Source: an uncultured Clostridia bacterium (GTDB lineage Bacteria > Bacillota > Clostridia > Christensenellales > Borkfalkiaceae). From it: 64,000 nt of DNA. Where the stretch lies: NCBI GenBank assembly GCA_949290575.1, contig CASESJ010000001.1, positions 248,001 through 312,000 on the forward strand. The letters are read 5' to 3'. This document shows, piece after piece, positions 8,709 through 17,543 of this stretch (position 1 is the first letter of the stretch; each line of letters starts with the position of its first letter). The translations under genes and the position numbers were made by a program. The notes beneath the pieces were generated by a model. That model did not search any database. It was given only the letters and a program-made list of their open reading frames with translations, and was not told where the DNA came from.

Positions 8709-9883
8709 AGTTAAAAGCGGCAGTTATCGCCATAGCCGCTTCGCTGATAATTTTTTTATCCTGCGGAGGTTTTGCGGTCTTTGCCGCCGACGGAGAAGGC
8801 GAGCTCAATCAGAATATAGACAGCATTCTCTCGGGTCTCGATTTGTCCGAGCTGGATGAATATTTAAGCGCGCATAAGGACGACTTTTTATACAATTTCG
8901 GCGACAATGCAAAGGAAATTGTCGCATATCTCGTCAACGGCAATCTCGGAATGGACTATTCCGGATACATACAGGAGCTGTGCTCCGTGCTGTTTTCAAA
9001 CGTAATTTCACTCATACCTGCATTTGCACAGATAGTTGGCATTGCCATTCTGTGCGCGGTTGTCAGAAGCGCGGAGGGGGGCGTCATAAGCGAAAGCACG
9101 TCAAATGTGGTGCGCATTGCCTGTTACGCTCTGATAATAACAATAATGACGGCAATGCTTTCGGGCATAATCTCCTCCGCCGTACAGAGCATTGACACGA
9201 TAAGAGCACAGATAGAGATAATAACTCCCATTCTCGTGACCCTGACGGTACTGACGGGCGGCAGCAATTCGGGAGCGATATATCAGCCGTCGGCACTGTT
9301 TATTTCAGGCGGTGCGGTAGAGATTGTAAGCGGAATTATTTTCCCCGCAACGATTGCTATAGTAATAATTAACTTTATATCCAAACTTGCACCCGATATG
9401 TCTTTTTCGGGCACGTCAAAGCTCATAAAGAGCATATTGAAGTGGGTCATAGGCATAACGCTGGCAATTTTTTCTCTGTTCATAACAGTGCAGAGCACGG
9501 CGTCCTCGCTGTTTGACGGGATATTTTTCAAAGCGACAAAATATCTTGTCGGCAGTTCCGTGCCGATTGTGGGCAACTTCCTGTCGGCAGGCGTCGATAT
9601 GATTGTAGCGGCCGGCTCGGTTATAAGAAGTTCTGTCGGCATCTGCGGCATAGTGCTGTTAATCTCTGCCGTCGCGCCGCCGATAATACTCTTTGCAGCC
9701 TTCTCGCTCATTTTAAAACTCGTTGCTGCCGTTGTCGAACCGATTGGCGAAAAGACGCTCTATGCAATGTTTTCCGACCTGGCCGGCGACATCGAATATT
9801 TTATTGCGGGGCTGTGTACGGTTGCGTTCATGTACGCGCTCGTGGTAATGCTGATAATAAGTTCTTCGACCAACTTTTTATGA
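8705..9883 (+). CDS. spoIIIAE: Stage III sporulation protein AE
   Basis: Polytopic membrane protein of 392 residues, the largest channel component. I place the start at the ATG that overlaps the spoIIIAD stop by 4 bases because it gives a clean signal peptide (MKLKAAVIAI then hydrophobic, ending near FAAD); an open frame extends further upstream but would add a non-hydrophobic stretch. The N-terminal exported region is acidic and is followed by about eight membrane helices, as expected for the family. Confidence 0.92.
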   Translation: MKLKAAVIAIAASLIIFLSCGGFAVFAADGEGELNQNIDSILSGLDLSELDEYLSAHKDDFLYNFGDNAKEIVAYLVNGNLGMDYSGYIQELCSVLFSNVISLIPAFAQIVGIAILCAVVRSAEGGVISESTSNVVRIACYALIITIMTAMLSGIISSAVQSIDTIRAQIEIITPILVTLTVLTGGSNSGAIYQPSALFISGGAVEIVSGIIFPATIAIVIINFISKLAPDMSFSGTSKLIKSILKWVIGITLAIFSLFITVQSTASSLFDGIFFKATKYLVGSSVPIVGNFLSAGVDMIVAAGSVIRSSVGICGIVLLISAVAPPIILFAAFSLILKLVAAVVEPIGEKTLYAMFSDLAGDIEYFIAGLCTVAFMYALVVMLIISSSTNFL

Positions 9884-10314
9884 CATCTTATATTTCGCTT
9901 GCGGCGGGAGCCGTCTTTCTAACCGTCATAGTCAGTTTTATAGTGCCGAAGGGCAGACTTGGCAAGAGTATAAATTTTGTGCTCAGGCTCGCATGCATAC
10001 TCATAATAATTTCGCCCGTAACGGCAATATTTGACTTGTCGTTGTCCGAAGAAGACAAAGAACTTATCGACTATGACTATATCTGTCAGGTCTATTCCGA
10101 AAATCAGAGCAGGACGCTTGAGCTCATGATAGAAGACGAACTTGGCGTAGAATGTGACTGCGAGGTTGAAATTATATATACTGACGGCACATTCAAGGAA
10201 AACGGCGTGCGCGTTACGGGAGATTTTGTCGAAAAAGATATTATGAGCGAAATTCAATCATATTTGCAGGAACTGGGTTATATAAATATAAACGTAAATG
10301 AAAAAACTTCTTGA
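9880..10314 (+). CDS. spoIIIAF: Stage III sporulation protein AF
   Basis: 144-residue protein with two N-terminal membrane helices and a C-terminal soluble domain, the SpoIIIAF arrangement (ring-forming fold related to secretion proteins). The ATG overlaps the spoIIIAE stop by 4 bases, which decides the start against an earlier in-frame codon inside spoIIIAE. Confidence 0.87.
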   Translation: MTSYISLAAGAVFLTVIVSFIVPKGRLGKSINFVLRLACILIIISPVTAIFDLSLSEEDKELIDYDYICQVYSENQSRTLELMIEDELGVECDCEVEIIYTDGTFKENGVRVTGDFVEKDIMSEIQSYLQELGYININVNEKTS

Positions 10315-10651
10315 ACAACTGAAAAACAACAAAACGCTGCTGATAATACTTGCACTTGTAATAGTGCTCATACTTATAGTTGTGTTCTACAACGATACGA
10401 GCGGCGACGCATCGGCGGGATCTTTCAACGATAAAACGCAGACCGAAATCAAGCTTGAAGGAATACTTTCGTCAATAGACGGAGTGGGCGAAAGCAATGT
10501 TATGGTAACCGAGGGCGCGGACGGAATAGAGGGAGTAATAATTGTATGTCAGGGCGCGGATAACATAATGACGCGCAACGATATATTGAACGCCGTTTCA
10601 ACGGCGTTGAACATTGAAAAAAATATCATAGCAATCTATGCTATGAATTAA
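10298..10651 (+). CDS. spoIIIAG: Stage III sporulation protein AG, short form
   Basis: Membrane helix at residues about 13-30 followed by a ring-building-motif-like domain that ends with LNAVSTALNIEKNIIAIYAMN, as in SpoIIIAG, which forms a large ring in the intermembrane space. At 117 residues it is much shorter than the roughly 220-230 residues of the Bacillus protein, lacking much of the beta-rich insertion. It overlaps spoIIIAF by 17 bases. Confidence 0.87.
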   Translation: MKKLLEQLKNNKTLLIILALVIVLILIVVFYNDTSGDASAGSFNDKTQTEIKLEGILSSIDGVGESNVMVTEGADGIEGVIIVCQGADNIMTRNDILNAVSTALNIEKNIIAIYAMN

Positions 10652-10664
10652 TAAGGAGAATTTT

Positions 10665-11150
10665 ATGACAAAAAAGAAAAAAATCATCATTCTGTCGTCG
10701 CTTGTTTTTCTGCTTGCGGTAACTGCGGTACTCAACGTTCTGCTTGTCAATAAAGATACCGCGGCAAGCGCAGACGCTGTAACGACGGCAAACTACTTTT
10801 CGACCTATCGCTCGGAGAGGACATCTACAAGGAGCGAAGAACTCCTTCAGCTTGACAGCGTTATAGCACTCTACGACGAGGGCAGCGAAAAGTATAATCA
10901 GGCGGTCGATTTAAAGCTTCAGATCGTCGAAATCATGGAAAGCGAACTCGTGCTCGAGACTATGATTAAGTCGCTCGGATTTTCAGACGCTGTAGTTTCC
11001 ATCGGCATGGATTCGGATAATGTAAACGTATTCATAAATTCTGACGAACTTTCGTCCGATACCGCGCTTTCAATCTACAATCTGTTGAGAAACGAGGCGG
11101 GTGTTGCGCCGACAAACATAATAATTATGCCCGTTTACTCACAAATTTGA
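10665..11150 (+). CDS. spoIIIAH: Stage III sporulation protein AH
   Basis: 161 residues: N-terminal membrane helix (8-26), a helical region and a C-terminal YscJ/FliF-like domain (LVLETMIKSLGFSDAVVSI onward). SpoIIIAH binds SpoIIQ from the forespore across the intermembrane space. A strong TAAGGAG precedes the ATG, the only gene in the operon with a separate good ribosome-binding site, in keeping with high expression of a structural ring subunit. Confidence 0.92.
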   Translation: MTKKKKIIILSSLVFLLAVTAVLNVLLVNKDTAASADAVTTANYFSTYRSERTSTRSEELLQLDSVIALYDEGSEKYNQAVDLKLQIVEIMESELVLETMIKSLGFSDAVVSIGMDSDNVNVFINSDELSSDTALSIYNLLRNEAGVAPTNIIIMPVYSQI

Positions 11151-11159
11151 ATTTAGGTG

Positions 11160-11188
11160 TTGCAAAAACGTAACTGCTGTGCTATAAT
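11160..11188 (+). promoter_or_regulatory. Vegetative promoter for the Asp23-family gene
   Basis: TTGCAA (11160-11165), 17-base spacer, TATAAT (11183-11188). This separates the downstream growth genes from the sporulation operon. Confidence 0.85.
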
Positions 11189-11226
11189 AATTAAGAAGCG
11201 GATGAGTTCCGACTTAGGAGAATTAT

Positions 11227-11556
11227 ATGGCACATATCAGACCTGATTCGACCCAGAAGGGCAAAATTTCTTACAATGCGGGTATTGTGAGCGGCATAGT
11301 TTCTCTGGCAGTATCCGAAGTTGACGGCGTTGAGTTGCTCAACGCAAAAAATAAAGGCATAAAGCTATTTTTTGAAAAGCAGGGTATTGTCGCAGATATA
11401 AGCGTAAAAGTGGACTATGGCTACAACGTACCTTCGCTTGCATTCCGTATACAGCAGTCCATCAAGCACAACGTTGAATCAATGACAAAATACAAGGTTG
11501 ATAAGGTGGATGTTCACATTCAGGACGTAAACTTTCCTGAAAACGCTATTATTTAA
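11227..11556 (+). CDS. Asp23/Gls24 family envelope stress protein
   Basis: 109-residue Asp23/Gls24 (YqhY-type) protein; the GKISYNAGIVSGIVSLAVSE start and VKVDYGYNVPSLAFRIQQ middle are typical. Members accompany fatty-acid synthesis or nusB genes in Firmicutes, as here. The exact role is unsettled: envelope stress or acetyl-CoA carboxylase balance have been proposed for relatives. TAGGAG precedes the ATG. It has its own promoter and a hairpin downstream. Confidence 0.88.
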   Translation: MAHIRPDSTQKGKISYNAGIVSGIVSLAVSEVDGVELLNAKNKGIKLFFEKQGIVADISVKVDYGYNVPSLAFRIQQSIKHNVESMTKYKVDKVDVHIQDVNFPENAII

Positions 11557-11571
11557 AAAAATATTAAACGT

Positions 11572-11600
11572 ATATTCCCTTAATTAACTTAAGGGAATAT
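11572..11600 (+). terminator. Hairpin between the Asp23-family gene and nusB
   Basis: Perfect 12-bp stem ATATTCCCTTAA/TTAAGGGAATAT with a 5-base loop, followed by a weak TTCTATTT tail. It probably causes partial termination, leaving some read-through into nusB. Confidence 0.6.
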
Positions 11601-11619
11601 TTCTATTTAAGGAAAAAAT

Positions 11620-12018
11620 ATGAGAACAGTTGCGCGCGAAACACTTTTTAAAATAATTTTTGCTTCCCAATTTTCACCTGCTGACAGAGATTTCAAAGAG
11701 CACATGTACAGACTGGATAAACTCGACGATGCGGACAAGCAGTACTGTGACAGAGTGCTTGAACTGATAGACAGCCACTCTCAGGAATTTTTTGCCCTTC
11801 TGGACGAAAAATCGCTTTCCTTCCCCGAAAAACGCATCTATCCTGCGGACAAGAGCATAATGCTGATTGCTCTCGCAGAAATATTATATATGGACGATAT
11901 TCCCGTCAAAGTTTCTTTGAACGAGGCTGCCAACATAGCGTCCAAATTTTCATCCGAAAAGAGTGCCTCTTTCATAACCGGCGTGCTCGCTTCGGTAATC
12001 GGAGGTAACAATGTTTAA
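11620..12018 (+). CDS. nusB: Transcription antitermination factor NusB
   Basis: All-helical NusB protein of 132 residues, which with NusE (S10) loads onto rRNA boxA for antitermination. Characteristic segments are RETLFKIIFASQF at the start, ILYMDDIPVKVSLNEAANIASKF and the final SASFITGVLASV. TAAGGA precedes the start. It overlaps folD by 8 bases. Confidence 0.93.
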   Translation: MRTVARETLFKIIFASQFSPADRDFKEHMYRLDKLDDADKQYCDRVLELIDSHSQEFFALLDEKSLSFPEKRIYPADKSIMLIALAEILYMDDIPVKVSLNEAANIASKFSSEKSASFITGVLASVIGGNNV

Positions 12019-12859
12019 ATTAATAGACGGCAAGGCTCATTCTCAGGGCATAAGACAGGAAATAAGCAAGGGCGTAGAGGAGTACAAGAAAAATTTCGGC
12101 AAGGAAATAGGTCTTGCCGTAGTTCTCATCGGCGACAACAGCGCGTCCAAAGTCTACGTGCGCAACAAAATCAAGGCGTGCGAAGAAGTGGGAATAAAGT
12201 CATATTCCTATTATCTCCCCGCCGAAACCTCGCAAAATCAGGCGGAGGAACTCGTCAATGAACTCGTAAACGACGAGAGAATTAACGGCATACTCGTTCA
12301 GCTTCCCTTGCCCGAACATCTCAATTCGGAGAAGATACTCTCTCTCATTCCTATGAGCAAGGATGTAGACGGCTTCTGCGCAGAAAATATGGGCAGTCTT
12401 TGCATGAACAAAGAATGCCTTGTAGCCTGCACGCCCAACGGCGTTATGAAGATGCTTGAAAGGGAGGGTATTGACCCTAAGGGCAAGAAGGCAGTCGTTG
12501 TTGGTCGTTCAAACATTGTCGGCAAGCCCATGGCAATGCTGCTTCTGAATGCGGACGCAACGGTCACCGTATGCCACAGCAAGACGCCGGATTTGAAAAA
12601 GCAGTGCCTCGAGGCGGATATTTTGGTTGCGGCAATAGGAAGAGCCAAATTCATAACGGCGGATATGGTCAAAGAGGGCGCAGTCGTAATTGACGTTGGC
12701 ATGGACCGCGACGAAAACGGCAAGCTCTGCGGCGACGTAGACTTCGAAAACGTCAAGGAAAAATGCTCATACATAACGCCCGTTCCCGGCGGCGTAGGAC
12801 CTATGACCATAACAATGCTTATGTACAATACTCTGGAAGCTGCAAAAAGGAGCGTTTGA
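12011..12859 (+). CDS. folD: Methylenetetrahydrofolate dehydrogenase/cyclohydrolase FolD
   Basis: Bifunctional one-carbon enzyme (282 residues) that interconverts methylene-, methenyl- and formyl-tetrahydrofolate. The catalytic YxxxK motif is YVRNK; other signatures are GILVQLPLPEH, KDVDGF, the NADP loop VVGRSNIVGKPMAMLL and the C-terminal PGGVGPMTITML. Coupled to nusB by an 8-base overlap. Confidence 0.96.
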   Translation: MFKLIDGKAHSQGIRQEISKGVEEYKKNFGKEIGLAVVLIGDNSASKVYVRNKIKACEEVGIKSYSYYLPAETSQNQAEELVNELVNDERINGILVQLPLPEHLNSEKILSLIPMSKDVDGFCAENMGSLCMNKECLVACTPNGVMKMLEREGIDPKGKKAVVVGRSNIVGKPMAMLLLNADATVTVCHSKTPDLKKQCLEADILVAAIGRAKFITADMVKEGAVVIDVGMDRDENGKLCGDVDFENVKEKCSYITPVPGGVGPMTITMLMYNTLEAAKRSV

Positions 12860-12861
12860 TT

Positions 12862-13740
12862 TTGAGCAGTTTCGATAAGATTTACAGTGATTACCTCACA
12901 TATTTCAACAGTAGGCTGGATGAGTTCTGCGATAAACTCGATTGCGAGCCCGATATACTCAAACGCAGTCTGACTTACAGCCTTATGCTCGGAGGAAAAC
13001 GCATCCGTCCTGTATTGATGCTCGCTGTTGCGGACACAATATTCGGTGAAAAGGACAGAGTGCTCGATTACGCTCTCGCTCTCGAGCTCATCCATACGTA
13101 TTCGCTCATTCACGACGACCTGCCCGATATGGACAATGACGATTTCAGGCGCGGACAGCCCTCAAATCATAAAGTGTTCGGCGCGGGCAACGCTATTCTT
13201 GCGGGCGACGGCTTGCTCAATACGGCGTATTCTCTGCTTTTTGACCAGTGTTTCAAGGGCAACGAGTACGTGTCGGCAGCAAAATACATCTGCGATTGCG
13301 CAGGCGTTTACGGCATGATTGCAGGACAGTCTGCGGATATCCTTCACGAGCACGACGACAGCATAAGCGAGGACGACCTGGAATTTATTTATAGCCGCAA
13401 GACAGGCAAACTTATAACCGCGGCGACGGTCACGCCGTCTATTCTCAACGGAGGAAAATATTTTTCGGAGCTCAAAATGCTCGGAAACAAACTCGGTTAC
13501 CTCTTTCAGCTTACGGACGACATTCTCGACGTCGAGGGGTCTTTCGAAAAGACGGGCAAAAGTCTGGGCAAGGATGAAAAAGAGGGTAAACTTACGGGCG
13601 TCAGAGTTTACGGGCTCGATAATTGCAAATTGAGGGCAGACGTCATAGGCGACGACTGCATAAGAATTATTGACGGGCTTGACGGCGATACCTCATTTTT
13701 ATATGATTTTGTGAATTTTGTAAAGACAAGACAAATTTAA
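12862..13740 (+). CDS. ispA: Farnesyl diphosphate synthase (geranyltranstransferase)
   Basis: Short-chain trans-prenyl diphosphate synthase, 292 residues. The first aspartate-rich motif is DDLPDMDND, the second DDILD, with GGKRIRP for substrate binding. I choose a TTG start at 12862 because a GGAG lies 9 bases upstream and the resulting N-terminus matches the family; an ATG far upstream lies within folD and would add 33 unrelated residues. It sits with dxs, so two steps of isoprenoid synthesis are made together. Confidence 0.93.
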   Translation: MSSFDKIYSDYLTYFNSRLDEFCDKLDCEPDILKRSLTYSLMLGGKRIRPVLMLAVADTIFGEKDRVLDYALALELIHTYSLIHDDLPDMDNDDFRRGQPSNHKVFGAGNAILAGDGLLNTAYSLLFDQCFKGNEYVSAAKYICDCAGVYGMIAGQSADILHEHDDSISEDDLEFIYSRKTGKLITAATVTPSILNGGKYFSELKMLGNKLGYLFQLTDDILDVEGSFEKTGKSLGKDEKEGKLTGVRVYGLDNCKLRADVIGDDCIRIIDGLDGDTSFLYDFVNFVKTRQI

Positions 13741-13743
13741 GTT

Positions 13744-15474
13744 ATGCTTGAAGAACAGGATATACCTCAGCTCAAGAGCATGTCAAAGGACGAATTGCAT
13801 AGTCTTTGCGACGAATTGAGGGCAAGAATTATCGATACGGTTATGAAAAACGGCGGTCATCTCGCGTCCAACCTCGGTATGGTTGAACTGACCGTCGCGC
13901 TTCACTATGTCTTTGATTTCCCCTCCGATAAAATCATCTTCGACGTGGGACACCAGTGCTATTCTCATAAACTGCTTTCAGGCAGAGCGTCAAAATTCGA
14001 TACGCTGAGAAAACTCGGGGGGCTTTCAGGCTTTCCGAAGAGAGAAGAGAGCCCCTACGACTGTTACAATACGGGTCACGCGGGGACGTCTATTTCAGCC
14101 GCTCTCGGAATTGCAAAAGCGCGCGACATCAAGGGCGAAAATTTCAATGTGATTGCAGTAATAGGCGACGGCTCTTTCAGCAACGGACTTGTTTACGAGG
14201 CATTTAACGGCGTAAGCGAAATGAATACGAATATCCTAATCATTCTCAATGACAACAGGATGTCCATCTCGCCGACAGTCGGCACAATGCATGAATATCT
14301 CGAAAAACTCAGCAGCGAGAGCGAACTCAAGGCAAAAAAGCGCAGACACGAGACTATTTTTGAACGCTTCGGTCTGTCCTACGACGGCGTGTACGACGGA
14401 AACGACCTCGACTGCATGATAGAAAAGCTAAAAGAGGTCAAGGAAAAGCTAAAAACTCGTCCCGTAATACTTCATGTCCAGACGAAGAAGGGTAAAGGCT
14501 ACGCCTATTGTGAGGAAAATCCTCAGGAAACGCACGGCATTTCCGCAAGCAAACAGCACCATACCGAATATTCCGAAGTGTTAGGCAAGACCCTGACGGA
14601 GCTCGCGCAGAAGGATAAGAGAATTATTGCCGTTACGGCGGCAATGACCCCGAGCGTCGGACTTTCCGATTTCTTTGAAAAATTTCCCGAACGTTCTATA
14701 GACGCAGGTATCTGCGAGGGGCACGCGGCTGTGGTCTGCGCCGCCTTGGCGACACAGGGCATGAAACCTTATTATGCAGTCTATTCTACGTTCCTTCAGC
14801 GCGCATTCGACGAAATTCTCGTCGATATTTGCAGTCAGGACCTGCCCGTCACAATGTGCATCGACAGGGCGGGCATATCAGGTACGGACGGAGAGACGCA
14901 TCAGGGAGCGTTTGACTTGTCGTATCTCAGTCTTGTGCCCAACCTGACCGTGGCTGTACCAAAAGATGTGAGCGAATTCAGAAGAATGTTGTTGTCTTCT
15001 GTAAATTTCAATGCGCCTCTTGCGATACGCTATCCCAAAGACGGGCTGTTCAACTTCTCTGCCGAGGACGAAAAATTGGTTTTCGGCAAGTGGGAAGTGC
15101 TGCGCGAAGGCGGCGATGTAGCCATTCTCGCCTGCGGAGAACGAATGATTTCGCTTGCAATGAAGAGTGCGGAGGCTGCGGCGCATAAGGGCGTACAGGT
15201 GTGCGTTGTAAATGCGAGGTTTGTCAAACCTCTCGATACGCAGCTTTTATCTTCTCTGACGCAAAAAAATATAGTCACGCTGGAAGACAACGCGCTCATA
15301 GGCGGTTTCGGTTCGAGCGTAGACAGTTTCTTCAGCCGCAGCGGAAAAATTGTCAGAAATTTTGCCTATCCGGATATCTTCATACCGCACGGAGGCATAG
15401 CGCAGCTTACTGCCGAATACGGAATTTCCGTTGAAAATGTCATAAATTATATACTTTCCGATGAGATTAGATAA
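13744..15474 (+). CDS. dxs: 1-deoxy-D-xylulose-5-phosphate synthase
   Basis: Thiamine-diphosphate enzyme that starts the MEP pathway by joining pyruvate and glyceraldehyde-3-phosphate. Motifs: GHQCYSHKLLSGR, the cofactor motif GDGSFSNGLVYEAFN and later LNDN, and DRAGISGTDGETHQGAFD in the transketolase-like middle domain. At 576 residues it is some 50 shorter than the common 620-640-residue form. The start is 3 bases after ispA with little Shine-Dalgarno sequence, so it is probably translationally coupled. Confidence 0.95.
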   Translation: MLEEQDIPQLKSMSKDELHSLCDELRARIIDTVMKNGGHLASNLGMVELTVALHYVFDFPSDKIIFDVGHQCYSHKLLSGRASKFDTLRKLGGLSGFPKREESPYDCYNTGHAGTSISAALGIAKARDIKGENFNVIAVIGDGSFSNGLVYEAFNGVSEMNTNILIILNDNRMSISPTVGTMHEYLEKLSSESELKAKKRRHETIFERFGLSYDGVYDGNDLDCMIEKLKEVKEKLKTRPVILHVQTKKGKGYAYCEENPQETHGISASKQHHTEYSEVLGKTLTELAQKDKRIIAVTAAMTPSVGLSDFFEKFPERSIDAGICEGHAAVVCAALATQGMKPYYAVYSTFLQRAFDEILVDICSQDLPVTMCIDRAGISGTDGETHQGAFDLSYLSLVPNLTVAVPKDVSEFRRMLLSSVNFNAPLAIRYPKDGLFNFSAEDEKLVFGKWEVLREGGDVAILACGERMISLAMKSAEAAAHKGVQVCVVNARFVKPLDTQLLSSLTQKNIVTLEDNALIGGFGSSVDSFFSRSGKIVRNFAYPDIFIPHGGIAQLTAEYGISVENVINYILSDEIR

Positions 15475-16216
15475 ATATCTGACAGATAAATACGGCTCGA
15501 GAACTAAGGCGTCGACGGCAATCAGGGACGGTCTTGTCCGCGTAAACGGAAAAAATGTTGCGCCTTCATACGAAATAAAGGACGGCGACGACATAACGTT
15601 TACCGAGCGCGAACTCTCATTCGTTTCACAGGGCGGATACAAACTTGCGAAGGCTTTAAAAGATTTTTCATACGATGTAAGCGGAAAAATTTTTGCAGAC
15701 ATCGGTGCAAGTACGGGCGGTTTTACAGATTGTCTGTTGCAGAACGGCGCAAAAAAAGTCTATTGCATAGACGTCGGCGAAAATCAGCTCGATAAAAGTC
15801 TGCTCGATAAAAACATCGTAATTATCGATAATTTCAATGCGCGCGAGCTAACCTCGGATATTTTTGCCGAGCCGCTCGACGGGATCGTTACGGATGTGAG
15901 TTTCATTTCGCTGACTTATATTTTGGATAAGGCTGCGCTCGTTTTGCCTGATGGCAGGGACATAATCGCCCTGATTAAACCACAGTTTGAGTGCGAGGGC
16001 GGCAGAGTAGGCAAAAACGGCATTGTCCGCGACCCGCTTACACATAAAAAAGTAATTGAAAAAATATACAATTTTTCCGTTGAACATAAGCTCAGCCCGA
16101 TTGCGCTTACCGACGCGCCGATAAAAGCCGATAAAAATAAAGAATACCTTATACTTCTCCGCAAAGGCGGGGTTTCAGTTCCGTTGAATAAACTTTTGAA
16201 GTACGTTAAATTATAA
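15461..16216 (+). CDS. tlyA: TlyA-family rRNA 2'-O-methyltransferase
   Basis: 251-residue TlyA protein: an N-terminal S4 RNA-binding domain (MRLDKYLTDKYGSRTKASTAI) followed by an FtsJ-type Rossmann methyltransferase with the SAM loop FADIGASTGGFTDCLL and the Lys of LIKPQFE. Relatives methylate ribose of 16S and 23S rRNA; some were called haemolysins. It overlaps dxs by 14 bases. The dxs-tlyA-nadK-argR-recN order is conserved in Firmicutes. Confidence 0.94.
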   Translation: MRLDKYLTDKYGSRTKASTAIRDGLVRVNGKNVAPSYEIKDGDDITFTERELSFVSQGGYKLAKALKDFSYDVSGKIFADIGASTGGFTDCLLQNGAKKVYCIDVGENQLDKSLLDKNIVIIDNFNARELTSDIFAEPLDGIVTDVSFISLTYILDKAALVLPDGRDIIALIKPQFECEGGRVGKNGIVRDPLTHKKVIEKIYNFSVEHKLSPIALTDAPIKADKNKEYLILLRKGGVSVPLNKLLKYVKL

Positions 16217-16235
16217 AAATTTAGCGTACTTTCTT
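16201..16235 (+). terminator. Terminator overlapping the end of tlyA
   Basis: 11-bp stem GTACGTTAAAT/ATTTAGCGTAC (one G-T pair) with a 7-base loop, followed by TTTCTT. The 5' arm lies in the last codons of tlyA. Confidence 0.65.
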
Positions 16236-16262
16236 GCATATTTGTATATTGCATGGTATAAT
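16234..16262 (+). promoter_or_regulatory. Promoter of nadK, immediately before the start codon
   Basis: TTGCAT (16234-16239), 17-base spacer, TATAAT (16257-16262). The expected RNA start coincides with the ATG at 16270, so the mRNA would be leaderless. Confidence 0.85.
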
Positions 16263-16269
16263 TATTCAT

Positions 16270-17082
16270 ATGATGACGGTGGGATTATTTTATAAAAAGA
16301 AGTATTTTGAAAATACCGATTATCTTGACGCTGTTGCAGGCACGCTCAAAGCCAGAAATCTCGACTGCAGACTGGTTCAGGACAGCAGCCAGCTGGACGG
16401 TTTGGACGTTCTTATCGTATTCGGCGGCGACGGCACAATTTTAATGGTCGCGTCGGAATGTGCCAGACGCGGGATTAAAATACTCGGCATAAACTATGGT
16501 CACATAGGTTTTCTTGCGGAATTTGAGCCCGAAAAACTCGACTTTGCGATAGAATTGCTGTGTTCGGGCAATTTCAGAACACAGAAGCGCAGCCTTCTGA
16601 AAATCAATTATTGCGATAAAATCTATTACGCGCTCAATGACCTAGTAATTCAGCGTTGCACCTCCGGTAATGCCTTTTCCAATACGGTAAATCTCGAGGC
16701 GGCGATTGACGGCTCTGTGGTCGACAATTACACCGCAGACGGACTTATTGTCAGTTCACCCACAGGCTCGACGGCTTATTCGCTTGCGGCGGGAGGGTCA
16801 ATTCTCACTCCCGATATAAACGCATTCATTATGACGCCCATCTGCGCGCATTCATTGCATTCTCGTCCCGTCGTCTACAGCGACAAATCGCTTCTCACGA
16901 TTAAACGACTTGACGACAGAGGAGCACTCAATATAATCGTTGACGGTGTCGCTGAAGACTGTCTGTTCGGCGACGGTAAGATACAGATTTCCCGTGCGGA
17001 ATTCGACGTCGAGTTTATCACGTCACCCGACAGGAATTTCTTTAACAAATTATTACTCAAACTCAACAAATGGAGCACATAA
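16270..17082 (+). CDS. nadK: NAD kinase
   Basis: ATP-NAD kinase that makes NADP, 270 residues from the ATG at 16270 (a second ATG follows at once). Signatures: VFGGDGTILM with the catalytic GGDGT, INYGHIGFLAEF, and SPTGSTAYSLAAGG. There is no Shine-Dalgarno sequence; the promoter's -10 box ends only 7 bases upstream, so translation probably starts on a leaderless message. A further upstream TTG overlaps the -35 box and cannot be used from this promoter. Confidence 0.93.
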   Translation: MMTVGLFYKKKYFENTDYLDAVAGTLKARNLDCRLVQDSSQLDGLDVLIVFGGDGTILMVASECARRGIKILGINYGHIGFLAEFEPEKLDFAIELLCSGNFRTQKRSLLKINYCDKIYYALNDLVIQRCTSGNAFSNTVNLEAAIDGSVVDNYTADGLIVSSPTGSTAYSLAAGGSILTPDINAFIMTPICAHSLHSRPVVYSDKSLLTIKRLDDRGALNIIVDGVAEDCLFGDGKIQISRAEFDVEFITSPDRNFFNKLLLKLNKWST

Positions 17083-17085
17083 AAA

Positions 17086-17538
17086 ATGCACAGAAACGCA
17101 CGACAAGCTACAATTTTAGATATAATCTCAAAAAAGGACATTGAGACGCAGGAAGAGCTTTGCGCAGAGCTCAATAAGCTGAATTTCAATGTCACGCAGG
17201 CGACAATATCGCGCGACATAAAAGATTTAAAGCTTTACAAGGTTGCGGGCACTACAAAAAAATATAAATATGCCTACATAGAAAACGAAGGCGACGCCGT
17301 AAACAATAAAATGCGCAATCTTTTCAGAGAGTGCGTTCAGAGCATCAATTTTGCCAACAACATTATCATTATAAAGACTATGCGCGGCAACGGCTCAACG
17401 GCAGGAGCATTTGTAGATTCTCTGCAATATCCCGAAATAATTGGTTCGGTTGCGGGCGATGACACCGTGTTGATTGTTGTGGACAGCACAGAAGATACCT
17501 CCGTGGTCGTAGACAGACTTAAAGAATACGTTAAATAA
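17086..17538 (+). CDS. argR: Arginine repressor ArgR/AhrC
   Basis: 150-residue ArgR: N-terminal winged helix (RQATILDIISKKDIETQEEL, with TQATISRDIKDL as the recognition region) and C-terminal hexamerisation/arginine-binding domain ending with GDDTVLIVVDS. It represses arginine synthesis when arginine is bound. A GGAG lies 10 bases upstream. No arg genes are in the window, so its targets are elsewhere; the position next to nadK and recN is the usual Firmicute one. Confidence 0.95.
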   Translation: MHRNARQATILDIISKKDIETQEELCAELNKLNFNVTQATISRDIKDLKLYKVAGTTKKYKYAYIENEGDAVNNKMRNLFRECVQSINFANNIIIIKTMRGNGSTAGAFVDSLQYPEIIGSVAGDDTVLIVVDSTEDTSVVVDRLKEYVK

Positions 17539-17543
17539 TTTTA

